Below, in pieces: positions 1 to 8,248 of a stretch of 25,525 bases of DNA. Source of the DNA: a virus. The stretch is from IMG/VR virus record IMGVR_UViG_3300022752_000354, positions 1 to 25,525 of that record. One strand, given 5' to 3'. The notes below the pieces were generated by a model. It made no database searches, was not told the origin of the DNA, and saw only the letters and a program-made list of their open reading frames with translations. Every line of letters starts with the position of its first letter. Within the stretch, counting starts at the first letter, position 1. The translations under genes were made by a program, and so were the position numbers.

Positions 1-2779
1 TACCAGACATAATCATCCTGGCAACATCATCAAACCCTAGGATATCTTGTAGGGTTTTAGCCCACTCAACTAGGTGTAATCCTTCTTCCTGAGTTGCTAA
101 GATAGTACGAGTTCCAGTACTTCCTCTACGAATATTCTCAATTTCAAGTTCACGTACATTGGACAATGCTCTACGCAAATCATCTTTTTGTAGTAATTGT
201 TGTCTTGTTATGTCGCCAAACCTACCTGAGAATGGGGCAGGAAAATCATATCCCAATACTCTGATAGACTTATCTCTAGCAACTGTGGGAGTTTTTACTC
301 CACTTAGTACAGCATTTTCTTGACGAACAAGTTCATCTCTATTTGCTTTAATCTTATTTAAACTATTTATAATATCATTAAGTTCAGCAGGCACCTTTTT
401 AGGTGGCTTCTTAACATCGTAATCTGAACGCTTAAGTGCTTTTTCAAGTGCTTTAATTGTAGCATTATTAAGATTAATATCTTTGCGAATATTCTCTAAA
501 CTCTTTTTAGGATTGCCAATTGCACTAAGGTAATTAGTAATCTTCGATACAGTATTAGAAGAGTTTGCAAGAGCATCAATCTCTTGTTTTCCGAGTTCTT
601 TTAATACACTAAATAAAGCAGCATCACCATATACGCGAACAGATGAATCACGGATAACGTTAATTGGATATCCAGCACGGAATAATGTAAGACCACGCCA
701 TAAAGAGTTAAACTCTTCTGCAACAAACTGTCCTAATAATTTTGCATTAAGGGGAAGACTTGCTTCTGCTCCTTTTTTCTCTGCATATCTTTTAAATGCA
801 GCATTCCACATTTTAGGATCTGGTAAAAATGCACCATTTGCTAACTGTGTTACAAGTTGAGGATCTGATAAAACATCGTTTATTCCACCAGGACCAAACA
901 TGTAGCCCTGCTTTAAGTCTCTAGCAGCACGTGCTTCTTCTAATAATGTTCTATGTGCTTTATCGTAGGCTTTCAAAACTTCAGATATAATACTTGGGTG
1001 GATATTATATTTTGCTCCCAAATTTTCTGCTAATCTTGCTGTATAAGTATCAACAACATTCTTTTTAGCAATTTCATTTGGTGCTTTAATCATGTCATTG
1101 TATAGTTTTAGACCTTCTTCAGGAAGAAGTCCTTTATACTTTACAGCGGAACGGATGCTTGTGCGAAGTCTATCTGGAGATTGAATTGGATCATTAAAGT
1201 TAATTGTATTCTTAGGGATATCGTCACCTAAACGGTCTACCATTCTTACAAATGCAGAAAATGGACTCTTCTGGTATATTGTTTGAATTGCTTTTCCAGT
1301 TAAACTTTCACGTGCAGTAAGATCTGTAGTTTCTGTTTTTCTGGCAGCCTTTTCTTTTGCTAAATCGTTAGCAGTTCTTTCTACCCAAGCCCAACGAGAG
1401 GTAGTTCTATTCTGCATTCTTGAGTCAACCTTAAGTGCATCATCTAACCACTTAACTTGATTGCGAAGTTCTTTTACTTCAGCAGTAACCATCTCAATGT
1501 TGTTCTTAAATCTTTTAGATAGTACAATATTATCGCCTTTATATGCAAGACTAACTATACCTTCTGTCTTAACGGCCTGTAATGAATCAGTATACCGTTG
1601 CATTTGAGCAAATATGTCTGCTCTTTTTGCAGCAAGTTCTTGTAATGCTGTTATGTCACCACGACCAGTACGAAGAACTAAGCCAATTGACTCTCTATCT
1701 GCACCAGCAAGCAGGTTTGCACCTACTGTTCCAATTTCATTATCAAATTGTTTACGTTGTAATATTGTAGATGGAGTATTGTTTTGTAAAAAATCAAATA
1801 ATGGTGTGTATTTTGTTACTTCACCATTAACAGTTCTCTTAATTGTATCAACATCATCGGCTAATCTAGCAGCAGTTAGTTCTTCTTCTCTTTTTGCTAG
1901 TATCTTTCCAGTTAAACCAGGAGTAGGACGCACAATTGGCGCTACTGTAGCCTCACGTAATAAAGCACCAGTGACTTTACCAGCAGCAATATCTGGACCA
2001 ACACCAAGTTCTAGACCAAAATTAAGAAATCCACTTACTACTGCGCCTAAACCTTTAGTAGTATCGCCCCAGTCCTCATAACCTAATGCTCTAGATGCTT
2101 TACCAACCGTACCTGAGTACACATCTCGACCAAAATTATAGCGAACTTGTCCCGCTTCTGACTCAGCAAACTGTGCGGATGCCACATTTTCTTCACCAGC
2201 GATACCAGTCTTAGCAACTGAACGTGCTATCTTTCCAGTTAACGCTGCACCAATTGCTGTAAGTCCAGCAACGGCTGCTACTGGTGCACCAACAGTTACT
2301 GCTGCAGCACCTGCAAGTACACCGCCACCAATAATTCCAAGACCTGCAAGTAATCCCATACCAGTAGAGTTATTTTCAACATCTCTAACAAAAGCATAGT
2401 TAGATCTTACATTCTTAGGTCCAGCCATTAAAAGTCTAGTGAGAGCGCCATCAGTTTTTTCATCAACTCTACCAAGAGTTGCTTCGGTTATAACACCTAA
2501 TGTACCACCAACTGTTTCAATACCACCAACACGAAGTTGCTCAATAGCATCATTCCATCCACCAGGATTTGCTGGTAGATTCTTTGCTATATCTGAATAT
2601 AAACCAAATCCACTTGTGCGTGTAATACCAGGAGTTGTAACACTCGTCCTAGGCGCAGTATCTGGCAAATATGCTGCTGATGGAATACGTTGTCCAGCAT
2701 CTGGTGCTGGCCTTGGTGCATTCTCAGGAGTCTTAGTAAGTTCTTTTGCTAGATTTGATATTGTATCCCATAAACTCAC
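1..2779 (-). CDS. Large virion protein, partial (C-terminus beyond left edge)
   Basis: An uninterrupted minus-strand frame of 926 codons runs off the left edge. It starts at a GTG (2779-2777) whose bases overlap the TGA stop of the upstream gene (GTGA), with a GGGGAG ribosome site about 7 nt upstream. The N-terminal ~70 residues are Pro/Thr/Ala-rich. Residues about 141-181 form a long Gly/Ala-rich hydrophobic stretch. The rest is charged and helical, with several Lys/Glu-rich segments (for example 'LEKALKRSDYDVKKPPKK') that could form coiled coils. I do not recognise a family. Size, a hydrophobic patch within a helical protein, and its place downstream of terminase and portal suggest an internal virion or DNA-ejection protein; a tape-measure protein is the alternative. 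No enzymatic motif was seen. Role is inference. Confidence 0.75.
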   Translation of the reverse strand, partial: MSLWDTISNLAKELTKTPENAPRPAPDAGQRIPSAAYLPDTAPRTSVTTPGITRTSGFGLYSDIAKNLPANPGGWNDAIEQLRVGGIETVGGTLGVITEATLGRVDEKTDGALTRLLMAGPKNVRSNYAFVRDVENNSTGMGLLAGLGIIGGGVLAGAAAVTVGAPVAAVAGLTAIGAALTGKIARSVAKTGIAGEENVASAQFAESEAGQVRYNFGRDVYSGTVGKASRALGYEDWGDTTKGLGAVVSGFLNFGLELGVGPDIAAGKVTGALLREATVAPIVRPTPGLTGKILAKREEELTAARLADDVDTIKRTVNGEVTKYTPLFDFLQNNTPSTILQRKQFDNEIGTVGANLLAGADRESIGLVLRTGRGDITALQELAAKRADIFAQMQRYTDSLQAVKTEGIVSLAYKGDNIVLSKRFKNNIEMVTAEVKELRNQVKWLDDALKVDSRMQNRTTSRWAWVERTANDLAKEKAARKTETTDLTARESLTGKAIQTIYQKSPFSAFVRMVDRLGDDIPKNTINFNDPIQSPDRLRTSIRSAVKYKGLLPEEGLKLYNDMIKAPNEIAKKNVVDTYTARLAENLGAKYNIHPSIISEVLKAYDKAHRTLLEEARAARDLKQGYMFGPGGINDVLSDPQLVTQLANGAFLPDPKMWNAAFKRYAEKKGAEASLPLNAKLLGQFVAEEFNSLWRGLTLFRAGYPINVIRDSSVRVYGDAALFSVLKELGKQEIDALANSSNTVSKITNYLSAIGNPKKSLENIRKDINLNNATIKALEKALKRSDYDVKKPPKKVPAELNDIINSLNKIKANRDELVRQENAVLSGVKTPTVARDKSIRVLGYDFPAPFSGRFGDITRQQLLQKDDLRRALSNVRELEIENIRRGSTGTRTILATQEEGLHLVEWAKTLQDILGFDDVARMIMSG

Positions 2780-3246
2780 AAAATACTCCCCAGGTATTTA
2801 ACATAATCTTTAGTTGCTTGTGTAGCGCCTGGCTGTTGCGCCCACCATTCCATAACTTGATAATTTTGTCTGATTAAATTAATGTCTGGATTGTCCGATT
2901 CTTGTGGAGTAGTAGGTAAATTAAGAGCCTCTAATCCATCACCACCACCAAGTTTTGCACCATTGGTTACCGGAACACCAGGTTCTGTAGTTGGAGCAGT
3001 AAGTGGTATTGCGTTAATATTCATACTAGATCTCATAGATGCGGCACCAGGAACATTGGCTACTGGATTACCAGCAAGTTTTGCAGCACGTTGAGTTGCA
3101 AGAGTTTTCTTACCTTCACCGTATCCCATACCAGGAATATAAGTTGCTGCTTGTGTTCCACTTTGGCCGTCTCCACCAAGAGGATTAATGTTCATTGGGT
3201 TATATTGTGGTCCACCATTAGGTCCACCACTTCCTTTTCCACCCAT
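2776..3246 (-). CDS. Gly-rich, probably disordered head-module protein
   Basis: 156 residues, ATG start with a strong AGGAGGA site about 4 nt upstream. The first ~35 residues are rich in Gly, Asn, Gln and Pro ('MGGKGSGGPNGG'). The middle is low-complexity Ala/Pro/Thr/Gly. Only the last ~35 residues look folded ('INLIRQNYQVMEWWAQQP'), and they are probably helical. The gene lies between the proteasome-like gene (8-nt gap) and the large virion protein (4-nt overlap), so all three are probably co-translated. I do not recognise it. A small head-completion, scaffold-like or linker protein is possible, but nothing in the sequence proves this. Confidence 0.75.
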   Translation of the reverse strand: MGGKGSGGPNGGPQYNPMNINPLGGDGQSGTQAATYIPGMGYGEGKKTLATQRAAKLAGNPVANVPGAASMRSSMNINAIPLTAPTTEPGVPVTNGAKLGGGDGLEALNLPTTPQESDNPDINLIRQNYQVMEWWAQQPGATQATKDYVKYLGSIL

Positions 3247-3254
3247 GATTCCTC

Positions 3255-3824
3255 CTACCTAGAATATTGTATTTTAGTAATAATGGGACCACTTGAATAT
3301 ATATCCCATTTGGTTGATATTTCTATTGCCTTTTTGATAATTTTTTCTGCTGTAATAGCAGATGTAACTCTATCGACATTAAGAGCCGCCATAGCACCAA
3401 TGGCAATGTCACCACCAGAGCCAGAGTAATAGATACCACGAGTATCACGATCCCAAGAATAATCCTCAAAGATAGGATAGAGTACTCCGCGAATGCTAAT
3501 AATAAATTGCGAATCATGTGCTGCTGCATCCCCGTCTTCTTTCATATCATAGCCAGCATCTATGAATAGTTTACGCATAGAAGGTATAAACTTCTTAGTC
3601 ATAAACAAATCTAAATCTTCACCAATCTTTGGTTTTGGTGGCTTCCATCCAAATTGTAATAAATTTGAACCACGTCCTGCACCAGAACCTGCAATTAGTA
3701 TTCCGTTGTTCTCAATGATTTTATTTGTAGCCATATCAATTGGTCTACCGTATTCATCTGATGAACGAGAGTCAGAACCTATTACGGACCAACCATTACC
3801 TTGAATAGCAGCAAGTGTTGTCAT
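3255..3824 (-). CDS. Proteasome beta/HslV-like Ntn hydrolase (candidate virion maturation protease)
   Basis: 189 residues. The N-terminus 'MTTLAAIQGNGWSVIGSDSR' matches the start of mature proteasome beta subunits and HslV. Removing Met would expose Thr as the N-terminal nucleophile. Asp18 then falls at mature position 17 and Lys35 ('NKII') near position 33, the classic Thr1/Asp17/Lys33 set. 'GILIAGSGAG' (41-50) resembles the beta-strand and loop after Lys33. 'YSGSGGDIAIGAMAAL' (133-148) matches the Ser129-region Gly-Ser-Gly block, and 'DIYSSG' (174-179) the Asp166/Ser169 region. No propeptide is present, as in HslV. The gene has a strong AGGAGGGG site and lies 15 nt after the portal-like gene, where many phages carry a prohead protease. 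Fold assignment is strong. A capsid-maturation role is inference; altering or replacing host proteasome activity is the alternative. Confidence 0.85.
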   Translation of the reverse strand: MTTLAAIQGNGWSVIGSDSRSSDEYGRPIDMATNKIIENNGILIAGSGAGRGSNLLQFGWKPPKPKIGEDLDLFMTKKFIPSMRKLFIDAGYDMKEDGDAAAHDSQFIISIRGVLYPIFEDYSWDRDTRGIYYSGSGGDIAIGAMAALNVDRVTSAITAEKIIKKAIEISTKWDIYSSGPIITKIQYSR

Positions 3825-3839
3825 TGTCCCCTCCTGTTG

Positions 3840-5603
3840 CTATCGTCTACGAATAGTTCTTACGCTTGCGTTTGCTCCACCACTTGATGTTAAACTTGAT
3901 AGAAGACTTTGAATGTCTGGTACTTCTTGAGGTTCTCCTGCCATAGGGGTAGGGCCTCCTACTGGAGCAGCGGGAGCAGGGGACGGTTGCTCAACCTGAG
4001 GAGCACCAGCAGGAGGAACTTGTTCTTTAGGCGCAAAGATTTCTTCTATTGCGTCTTCGATGCTTTGTCCCTTTTGTCTTGATTTAATAACACTAGCAAT
4101 TTTTGTAACGATATCTGTAGGATCTTGTCCTGCAGTGGCCATTTGTGGAATGGCTTGTGTGTATGCTTGAAGTGAAGAGATAAGAGCATTACGCATATCT
4201 TCAATCTCAATCTTCTCTTGCTCTTGTGTAACATTAACATTAAATGGCAACTCTCTCATAGCCATATCCTTGGAGATTAACTTGCCTCCAAGTGCTTGTA
4301 GCATAAAAATAAGTCCTTGTGCTGGATTAAGACCAGCAAGCATACCATAACGAACATCGGCTGAGTAATCACCTTTAATATCTTTACTTGGTTTATACTC
4401 TAATGCATAAGGTGAGCCAGCATCTACGCCACGAATTGTTTTTAATTCATCAAATATTAATTCATCAATCTCAAAACAGATTCTAATTACATCTCGAAGA
4501 GCCGTTGCAAATATAGATTGGGCTGACTTGACTTGAGTATCGAATGCTCCCATAAGCGCCTGGACGCCTTGGCCTGTAACGATAGACGCATTAACGTTAC
4601 CTGTTCTACCCTCTGGGTATCTAGCACCCACTCTAAGTTCTTGATTGAGCAGCGTCTGTTCTGTAAATGCTCCTTGTGGAAGGGTAAGTTCAACACGTCG
4701 TACTCCTGCTGGATTATTGGTTCTAATGACCGCATCTCCACCGAGTTGAAGTTCTTGAACATCGCTTGGTAGTACAATAGGAGACTGAACTGACTTCTCC
4801 GCTGCTTCCATAGCAAGCATAGCAAAACGGTTACGTAATAACTGAATACCAATAACATCGTCAAATTGTCCACGCATTTCACCGTCAATAGTAGGACGTT
4901 TGGCAATTACTACCATCATCTTTCCTATTGGATTCTTAGCACTAGATAAAATTAAATTATCTCTACTAGGAACATACACCACAGATTGGTCTTTGTCATA
5001 GTAGCGAACTATTTCAATTAAGCCATTAACATCTTGTTTAAAACCTGAGCGTCCAAGTAATTGAACTTCATATTCAGGGAATTGAGCGACTAACTCGCCA
5101 AGTGTTAGGGTATATATTTTTGCAAAAGAGACGCATCTTCCGTAGCGGTCAAATTCAGGATAAGCCATCCTTGGGTTTTCTACACGGATGCGTGGCATCT
5201 TTGATTCCTCATCCAATTCAATTACGAATGGGAGGAAACCGTATGTTATGTAGTAGTCGGCCCCTGTATACATAGAAACTTGTAGGTCAGAATGATTAAA
5301 ATAGTTAGAGGCAATACGAGTACGGTTATCAGCAAACTTACGAGCACGATCATTGACCTGACTAGCGGACGAGCAGTTAACTGCAGGAAGCGGCGCCATA
5401 ACCTCTGACAGGTCGCGGGCAACAATATCAATAAAATTTGCAACGACATTTGTGTCTACGCCTTCTGGAAAAAAATCAGGATATACCTCTGAGATTTTAC
5501 CTTGACGAACAGCAAGTACGTCAGCAGCACGTGCATCGCGCTCTGAGGCACGATACTTGAGTGATTGAACTCGTGCTGCAATACTATCAATTGATAGAGC
5601 CAT
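3840..5603 (-). CDS. Portal-like protein (head-tail connector)
   Basis: 587 residues, ATG start with an AGGAT site, 7 nt after the terminase stop. Length and position directly after the large terminase are those of a portal protein, the dodecameric ring through which DNA is packaged. The N-terminal half is mixed alpha/beta with a basic helical start. The region around 400-490 is helical ('RDVIRICFEIDELIFDELK', then 'MRELPFNVNVTQEQEKIEIEDM'), as in portal stem and wing helices. The C-terminal ~80 residues are Pro/Ala/Gln-rich and end in a basic 'SVRTIRRR', a typical disordered portal tail. There is no strict motif to check, so the call leans on context, size and helical pattern. Confidence 0.75.
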   Translation of the reverse strand: MALSIDSIAARVQSLKYRASERDARAADVLAVRQGKISEVYPDFFPEGVDTNVVANFIDIVARDLSEVMAPLPAVNCSSASQVNDRARKFADNRTRIASNYFNHSDLQVSMYTGADYYITYGFLPFVIELDEESKMPRIRVENPRMAYPEFDRYGRCVSFAKIYTLTLGELVAQFPEYEVQLLGRSGFKQDVNGLIEIVRYYDKDQSVVYVPSRDNLILSSAKNPIGKMMVVIAKRPTIDGEMRGQFDDVIGIQLLRNRFAMLAMEAAEKSVQSPIVLPSDVQELQLGGDAVIRTNNPAGVRRVELTLPQGAFTEQTLLNQELRVGARYPEGRTGNVNASIVTGQGVQALMGAFDTQVKSAQSIFATALRDVIRICFEIDELIFDELKTIRGVDAGSPYALEYKPSKDIKGDYSADVRYGMLAGLNPAQGLIFMLQALGGKLISKDMAMRELPFNVNVTQEQEKIEIEDMRNALISSLQAYTQAIPQMATAGQDPTDIVTKIASVIKSRQKGQSIEDAIEEIFAPKEQVPPAGAPQVEQPSPAPAAPVGGPTPMAGEPQEVPDIQSLLSSLTSSGGANASVRTIRRR

Positions 5604-5610
5604 TTATATC

Positions 5611-7479
5611 CTAACTATAGGTTTCCGACCATTGCTCAGCAAAGGCCTCATCTAAATTTATTCCGTATCTTGCTTCTCTTTGCCGTCTAGTAGCCCATCT
5701 GTTATTCTGGTACTTAGTAGCAAAAGATGATTGTTGCATTAATTCTCTGACTCTGATGATGGCAAACCATAATGCCATTACGCAGTCAGTTGGGTTTTTT
5801 GTATCTGGTTTCCAGGTTATCAACTGTTGAACTAACGACTTCAATCCCTCTGAACCTTCATTGGATGGAAGTTGTATCGTGTTGTTATCTTGAAATCTGC
5901 CGTCCCTCAGACTGCCAAATAAGGCAGACATGGAGGCCACACCGAATGATGTGTCCCATTTATTCTTGCCAGTATAGTGAGGATTTAACTTACACCCATG
6001 TATGGCTAAGAACTGAACTAGATCAGTATCCATCTGATACGCCTTTTGGTGGGCGTTAATTTCAACTCGAAACTCTTGTGGTTTATATCTTTCGACCCAC
6101 TCTTCAATAAGATCACGCTCTTTCTGAGGAGATGGGTCAACCATATTAACACAATCTAAAACATAAATTTTTGAATCTGCTTTATTGTAGGTAACTGCTA
6201 CGAAAGCAGAACGTCCAGATACAGCAGGGTCAAAACCAATTACAGTATAAGAGCCTTCAACGTGGCTTGGATGGCCTGGCGTTCCAGCCTTAAGAGGTCC
6301 GCGTTTTCGCATTCCATTGACACATCCTGCAACAACTGTTGGTGAGAAGATTGAGTCTTCGACGATATCTTCTTGTTGGTAAACCATAGCCCAGATTGAC
6401 GGAGCAACCTCAGACCTTCTAGTAAAGAGCGAGGGTCCATCCCACTTTGGATATAATCCTTGTTCATTTACTTCATCCTTGTCGCCCTCAGCCCTGTCTG
6501 TCCAAGGCCATAATGTTTTCCAGTTTTCTGGCTTCTCATCAAACTCTAATACTGCTGGTTGAGAGAAGTAAGTGAATGGAGATTTGCCACCTGTCCATTG
6601 GTCGCCATCTCGTATCATCTTGTATAAATCTATAGGGGCGACACGGGTTCCTACAATTAGTAGTTTTCCGTGCCGTCCCAAACGGGTGATGACTTCTTTT
6701 TGAAGCCATTCAATTTGCTTTTCCCACTCATGAGAGTTTGAGTTCATCACCACATCGTCTAGGATAATCAGATCGGCGCGAGCACCGTAAATCTGAGATC
6801 CAAATCCTAATGCTTGTACTGTTGGGTCTTTCTCTCCAGAGTCGCGTCCAGTGCCCAAGTAGATCATATCAGCAGACCATGTCTGCGAGTCAGCCTTGTA
6901 TCCACCATTGGGACCAAATCCCATTTGGAGTTTAGTCCAGTTAGGGTGGCTAAGTCTAGTCTTGATTGCACTTAAAAATTTTCTGGCCATACCTTGAGTC
7001 TTTGAGACCACAATGATTCTTACGTTAGGATCAGTGGCTATACGGTAGGTCACATAGTTGATTGTAATGACTGTGGACTTAGCGTGCTCAGGTGGTACGT
7101 TGATTAAGATACGGTTGCTGGCCGCAGGCTCATAGGTCATAGATGGATGTAGCCAACGGGGTTCCCGTCCCTCAATTAGGTCAACCCAATCTTTATGGTG
7201 TTCGAACAGTTTAGTGTCTAGGAATTGCTCGGAGAAATCCTCAAACGAGATATCCTTAAGATTGGCCATATCGGCCTTGACACCTTTACCAGCAAGTCTT
7301 GCTTTATCAGCCTCAGCCTTGAAGTCAGGGTCCTGCATGGACCATTGGCGGAAGGTAACATCATTTCTACCCACAGCCAGCATGGCGTCGGTAATGGTTG
7401 TTCCCTGGGCTAGTAGTTCTAAAACTTTCTTTTGGGCCACATCTTTAGGAACTGATTGTACCCCTGGCTTGCGTCCCAT
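5611..7479 (-). CDS. terL: Terminase large subunit (packaging ATPase and nuclease) with N-terminal helix-turn-helix region
   Basis: 622 residues, ATG with an AGGAG site 5 nt upstream. The ATPase domain has a Walker A-like 'VPPEHAKST' (128-136), Walker B 'LIILDD' (237-242) and a coupling motif 'LLIVGTR' (273-279). The RNase H-fold nuclease domain has the expected acidic residues: Asp417 in 'VIGFDPAVSG', Glu473 in 'FRVEINAH' and Asp565 in 'NPTDCVMALW'. Residues 1 to ~75 precede the ATPase and look like a helix-turn-helix ('AQGTTITDAMLAVGRNDVTF'), the kind of domain found in small terminases and transposase-like DNA readers. No separate small terminase gene is visible in the window. It is the first gene of the minus-strand head module. 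Very confident on function. Confidence 0.97.
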   Translation of the reverse strand: MGRKPGVQSVPKDVAQKKVLELLAQGTTITDAMLAVGRNDVTFRQWSMQDPDFKAEADKARLAGKGVKADMANLKDISFEDFSEQFLDTKLFEHHKDWVDLIEGREPRWLHPSMTYEPAASNRILINVPPEHAKSTVITINYVTYRIATDPNVRIIVVSKTQGMARKFLSAIKTRLSHPNWTKLQMGFGPNGGYKADSQTWSADMIYLGTGRDSGEKDPTVQALGFGSQIYGARADLIILDDVVMNSNSHEWEKQIEWLQKEVITRLGRHGKLLIVGTRVAPIDLYKMIRDGDQWTGGKSPFTYFSQPAVLEFDEKPENWKTLWPWTDRAEGDKDEVNEQGLYPKWDGPSLFTRRSEVAPSIWAMVYQQEDIVEDSIFSPTVVAGCVNGMRKRGPLKAGTPGHPSHVEGSYTVIGFDPAVSGRSAFVAVTYNKADSKIYVLDCVNMVDPSPQKERDLIEEWVERYKPQEFRVEINAHQKAYQMDTDLVQFLAIHGCKLNPHYTGKNKWDTSFGVASMSALFGSLRDGRFQDNNTIQLPSNEGSEGLKSLVQQLITWKPDTKNPTDCVMALWFAIIRVRELMQQSSFATKYQNNRWATRRQREARYGINLDEAFAEQWSETYS

Positions 7480-7567
7480 AGTACTCCTAAAAAACGGTTA
7501 TTTAACGGTAGGTATAAACGGGCAGTATATACCCATTATATATAATAATATATATAATACTATAATA

Positions 7568-7598
7568 GGAGTTGTCGGAATAAAAGGGAGACAACTCC
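7568..7598. other. Stem-loop upstream of the terminase operon
   Basis: GGAGTTGTC (7568-7576) and GACAACTCC (7590-7598) form a perfect 9-bp stem with a 13-nt purine-rich loop. It is flanked on both sides by AT-rich DNA. In the minus direction it would sit in the untranslated leader of the terminase transcript if the promoter lies to its right. In the plus direction no gene precedes it and no clean T-tract follows. It could stabilise or regulate the leader, or mark an origin structure. Function unknown. Confidence 0.5.
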
Positions 7599-7633
7599 CT
7601 ATATATTAATTAATATTACATATATAGATAACC

Positions 7634-7642
7634 TGTGAATAA
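7634..7642 (-). other. DnaA-box match beside AT-rich DNA
   Basis: The minus strand reads TTATTCACA, which fits the TTWTNCACA consensus for DnaA binding. It sits just right of the AT-rich block at 7501-7620, which could serve as an unwinding element. A single match is weak by itself; it gains weight because the only other large intergenic region (19967-19975) holds a perfect box in a similar setting. Confidence 0.4.
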
Positions 7643-8001
7643 CTGAAAAACGAACAACTTAGGGTGATATATTTTTATATATGTCCGATTTATACCTATA
7701 TGTATATATATTACGGGGCTAATATAACAGAAAATTATTGTCGGATATTATATACAGGGTCTGACGCTGAGTTTAAGCACCCACCCTCAAATTGTCGACA
7801 AATCGACTTATCGACTTATCTATATTTTATGGGGTGTTATATTGTCCTAATTGTACTATTTGAACCTATTATATTGTTTTGTAGGTATTTAGTATAAATA
7901 GAGAGTTATGGACTATCTGCCCTAATAAATCCTAATCGCCCCTATTGTCCGATATGTTCTCACCCCAGTATATTACCAACCAGTAATCGAACAGATGTTC
8001 G

Positions 8002-8017
8002 TGTGATAGACACCACA
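8002..8017. promoter_or_regulatory. Imperfect Crp-like operator upstream of promoter P1
   Basis: TGTGA-N6-CCACA: one base off the TGTGA-N6-TCACA consensus of cAMP-receptor-type regulators (Crp; GlxR in corynebacteria). Ten bases separate it from the -35 box of P1. The perfect site at 8072-8087 has exactly the same ten-base spacing to P2, which argues that this imperfect copy is real. Confidence 0.5.
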
Positions 8018-8027
8018 CCATTACCCC

Positions 8028-8056
8028 TTGACTTATCGGTAGGCTTATGGTATAAT
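8028..8056 (+). promoter_or_regulatory. Promoter P1 (TTGACT-N17-TATAAT)
   Basis: -35 TTGACT (8028-8033), exactly 17 bases, then a perfect -10 TATAAT (8051-8056), reading toward the early genes. This is a near-ideal promoter for the host primary sigma factor. It is the first of three tandem promoters ahead of the gene at 8369. Confidence 0.8.
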
Positions 8057-8071
8057 CCCGCCCGCCTTGCG

Positions 8072-8087
8072 TGTGATGTATCTCACA
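8072..8087. promoter_or_regulatory. Perfect Crp/GlxR-type operator
   Basis: TGTGATGTATCTCACA. Both half-sites are perfect, and the central TA matches the actinobacterial TGTGA-NN-TA-NN-TCACA form. The centre is about 53 bases upstream of the expected P2 start, an activator-like place, and about 17 bases downstream of the expected P1 start, a repressor-like place. It could therefore swap use of P1 and P2. No Crp homologue is encoded in the window, so the regulator would be the host's. Confidence 0.65.
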
Positions 8088-8097
8088 TCAAATTGGC

Positions 8098-8126
8098 TTG
8101 ACTTGTGATAGTGAGCGTGGTATTAT
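8098..8126 (+). promoter_or_regulatory. Promoter P2 (TTGACT-N17-TATTAT)
   Basis: -35 TTGACT (8098-8103), 17 bases, -10 TATTAT (8121-8126). It lies exactly 70 bases after P1. Its spacer contains TGTGATAGT, part of a 13-base direct repeat (GACTTGTGATAGT) at 8100-8112 and 8221-8233. The expected start site falls on the palindrome at 8134-8149. Confidence 0.75.
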
Positions 8127-8133
8127 TCTCTTA

Positions 8134-8149
8134 TCAAGTTAGAACTTGA
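8134..8149. promoter_or_regulatory. Palindrome at the P2 start site (operator candidate)
   Basis: TCAAGTT-AG-AACTTGA: perfect 7-base arms with a 2-base centre, placed where P2 transcription should begin. TTAGAACTT recurs at 8184-8192, and a related inverted repeat GTGTC-GAACTT-GACAC (8198-8213) overlaps the P3 -35 box. Probably repressor-binding DNA; the regulator is unknown. Confidence 0.45.
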
Positions 8150-8206
8150 CTTGATATAACTAAATAGAGAACTAAGAACTATCTTAGAACTTAGGGCGTG
8201 TCGAAC

Positions 8207-8235
8207 TTGACACCCGCCTAGACTTGTGATAGTAT
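8207..8235 (+). promoter_or_regulatory. Promoter P3 (TTGACA-N17-TAGTAT)
   Basis: Consensus -35 TTGACA (8207-8212), 17 bases, then a weaker -10 TAGTAT (8230-8235). It lies downstream of P2 and just before the long inverted repeat. No Crp-like site lies at the matching distance, unlike at P1 and P2. Confidence 0.55.
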
Positions 8236-8248
8236 TAGTTCTACAAGG

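Noticed and set aside
1582-2801. Three plus-strand frames opposite the large virion protein
   Set aside because: They lie entirely antisense to a continuous 926-codon coding frame and show Ser/Pro-rich shadow composition.
2882-3429. Plus-strand frames opposite the Gly-rich and proteasome-like genes
   Set aside because: Antisense shadows of recognisable genes; no ribosome sites or motifs.
7757-7778. GGTCTGACGCT-like string resembling common plasmid backbone sequence
   Set aside because: Match is short and breaks off at once; no neighbouring vector sequence.
7664-7897. 77-codon plus-strand frame in the AT-rich control region
   Set aside because: GTG start without a ribosome site; product is a Tyr/Ile/Cys mixture typical of translated AT-rich DNA; no coupling to any gene.
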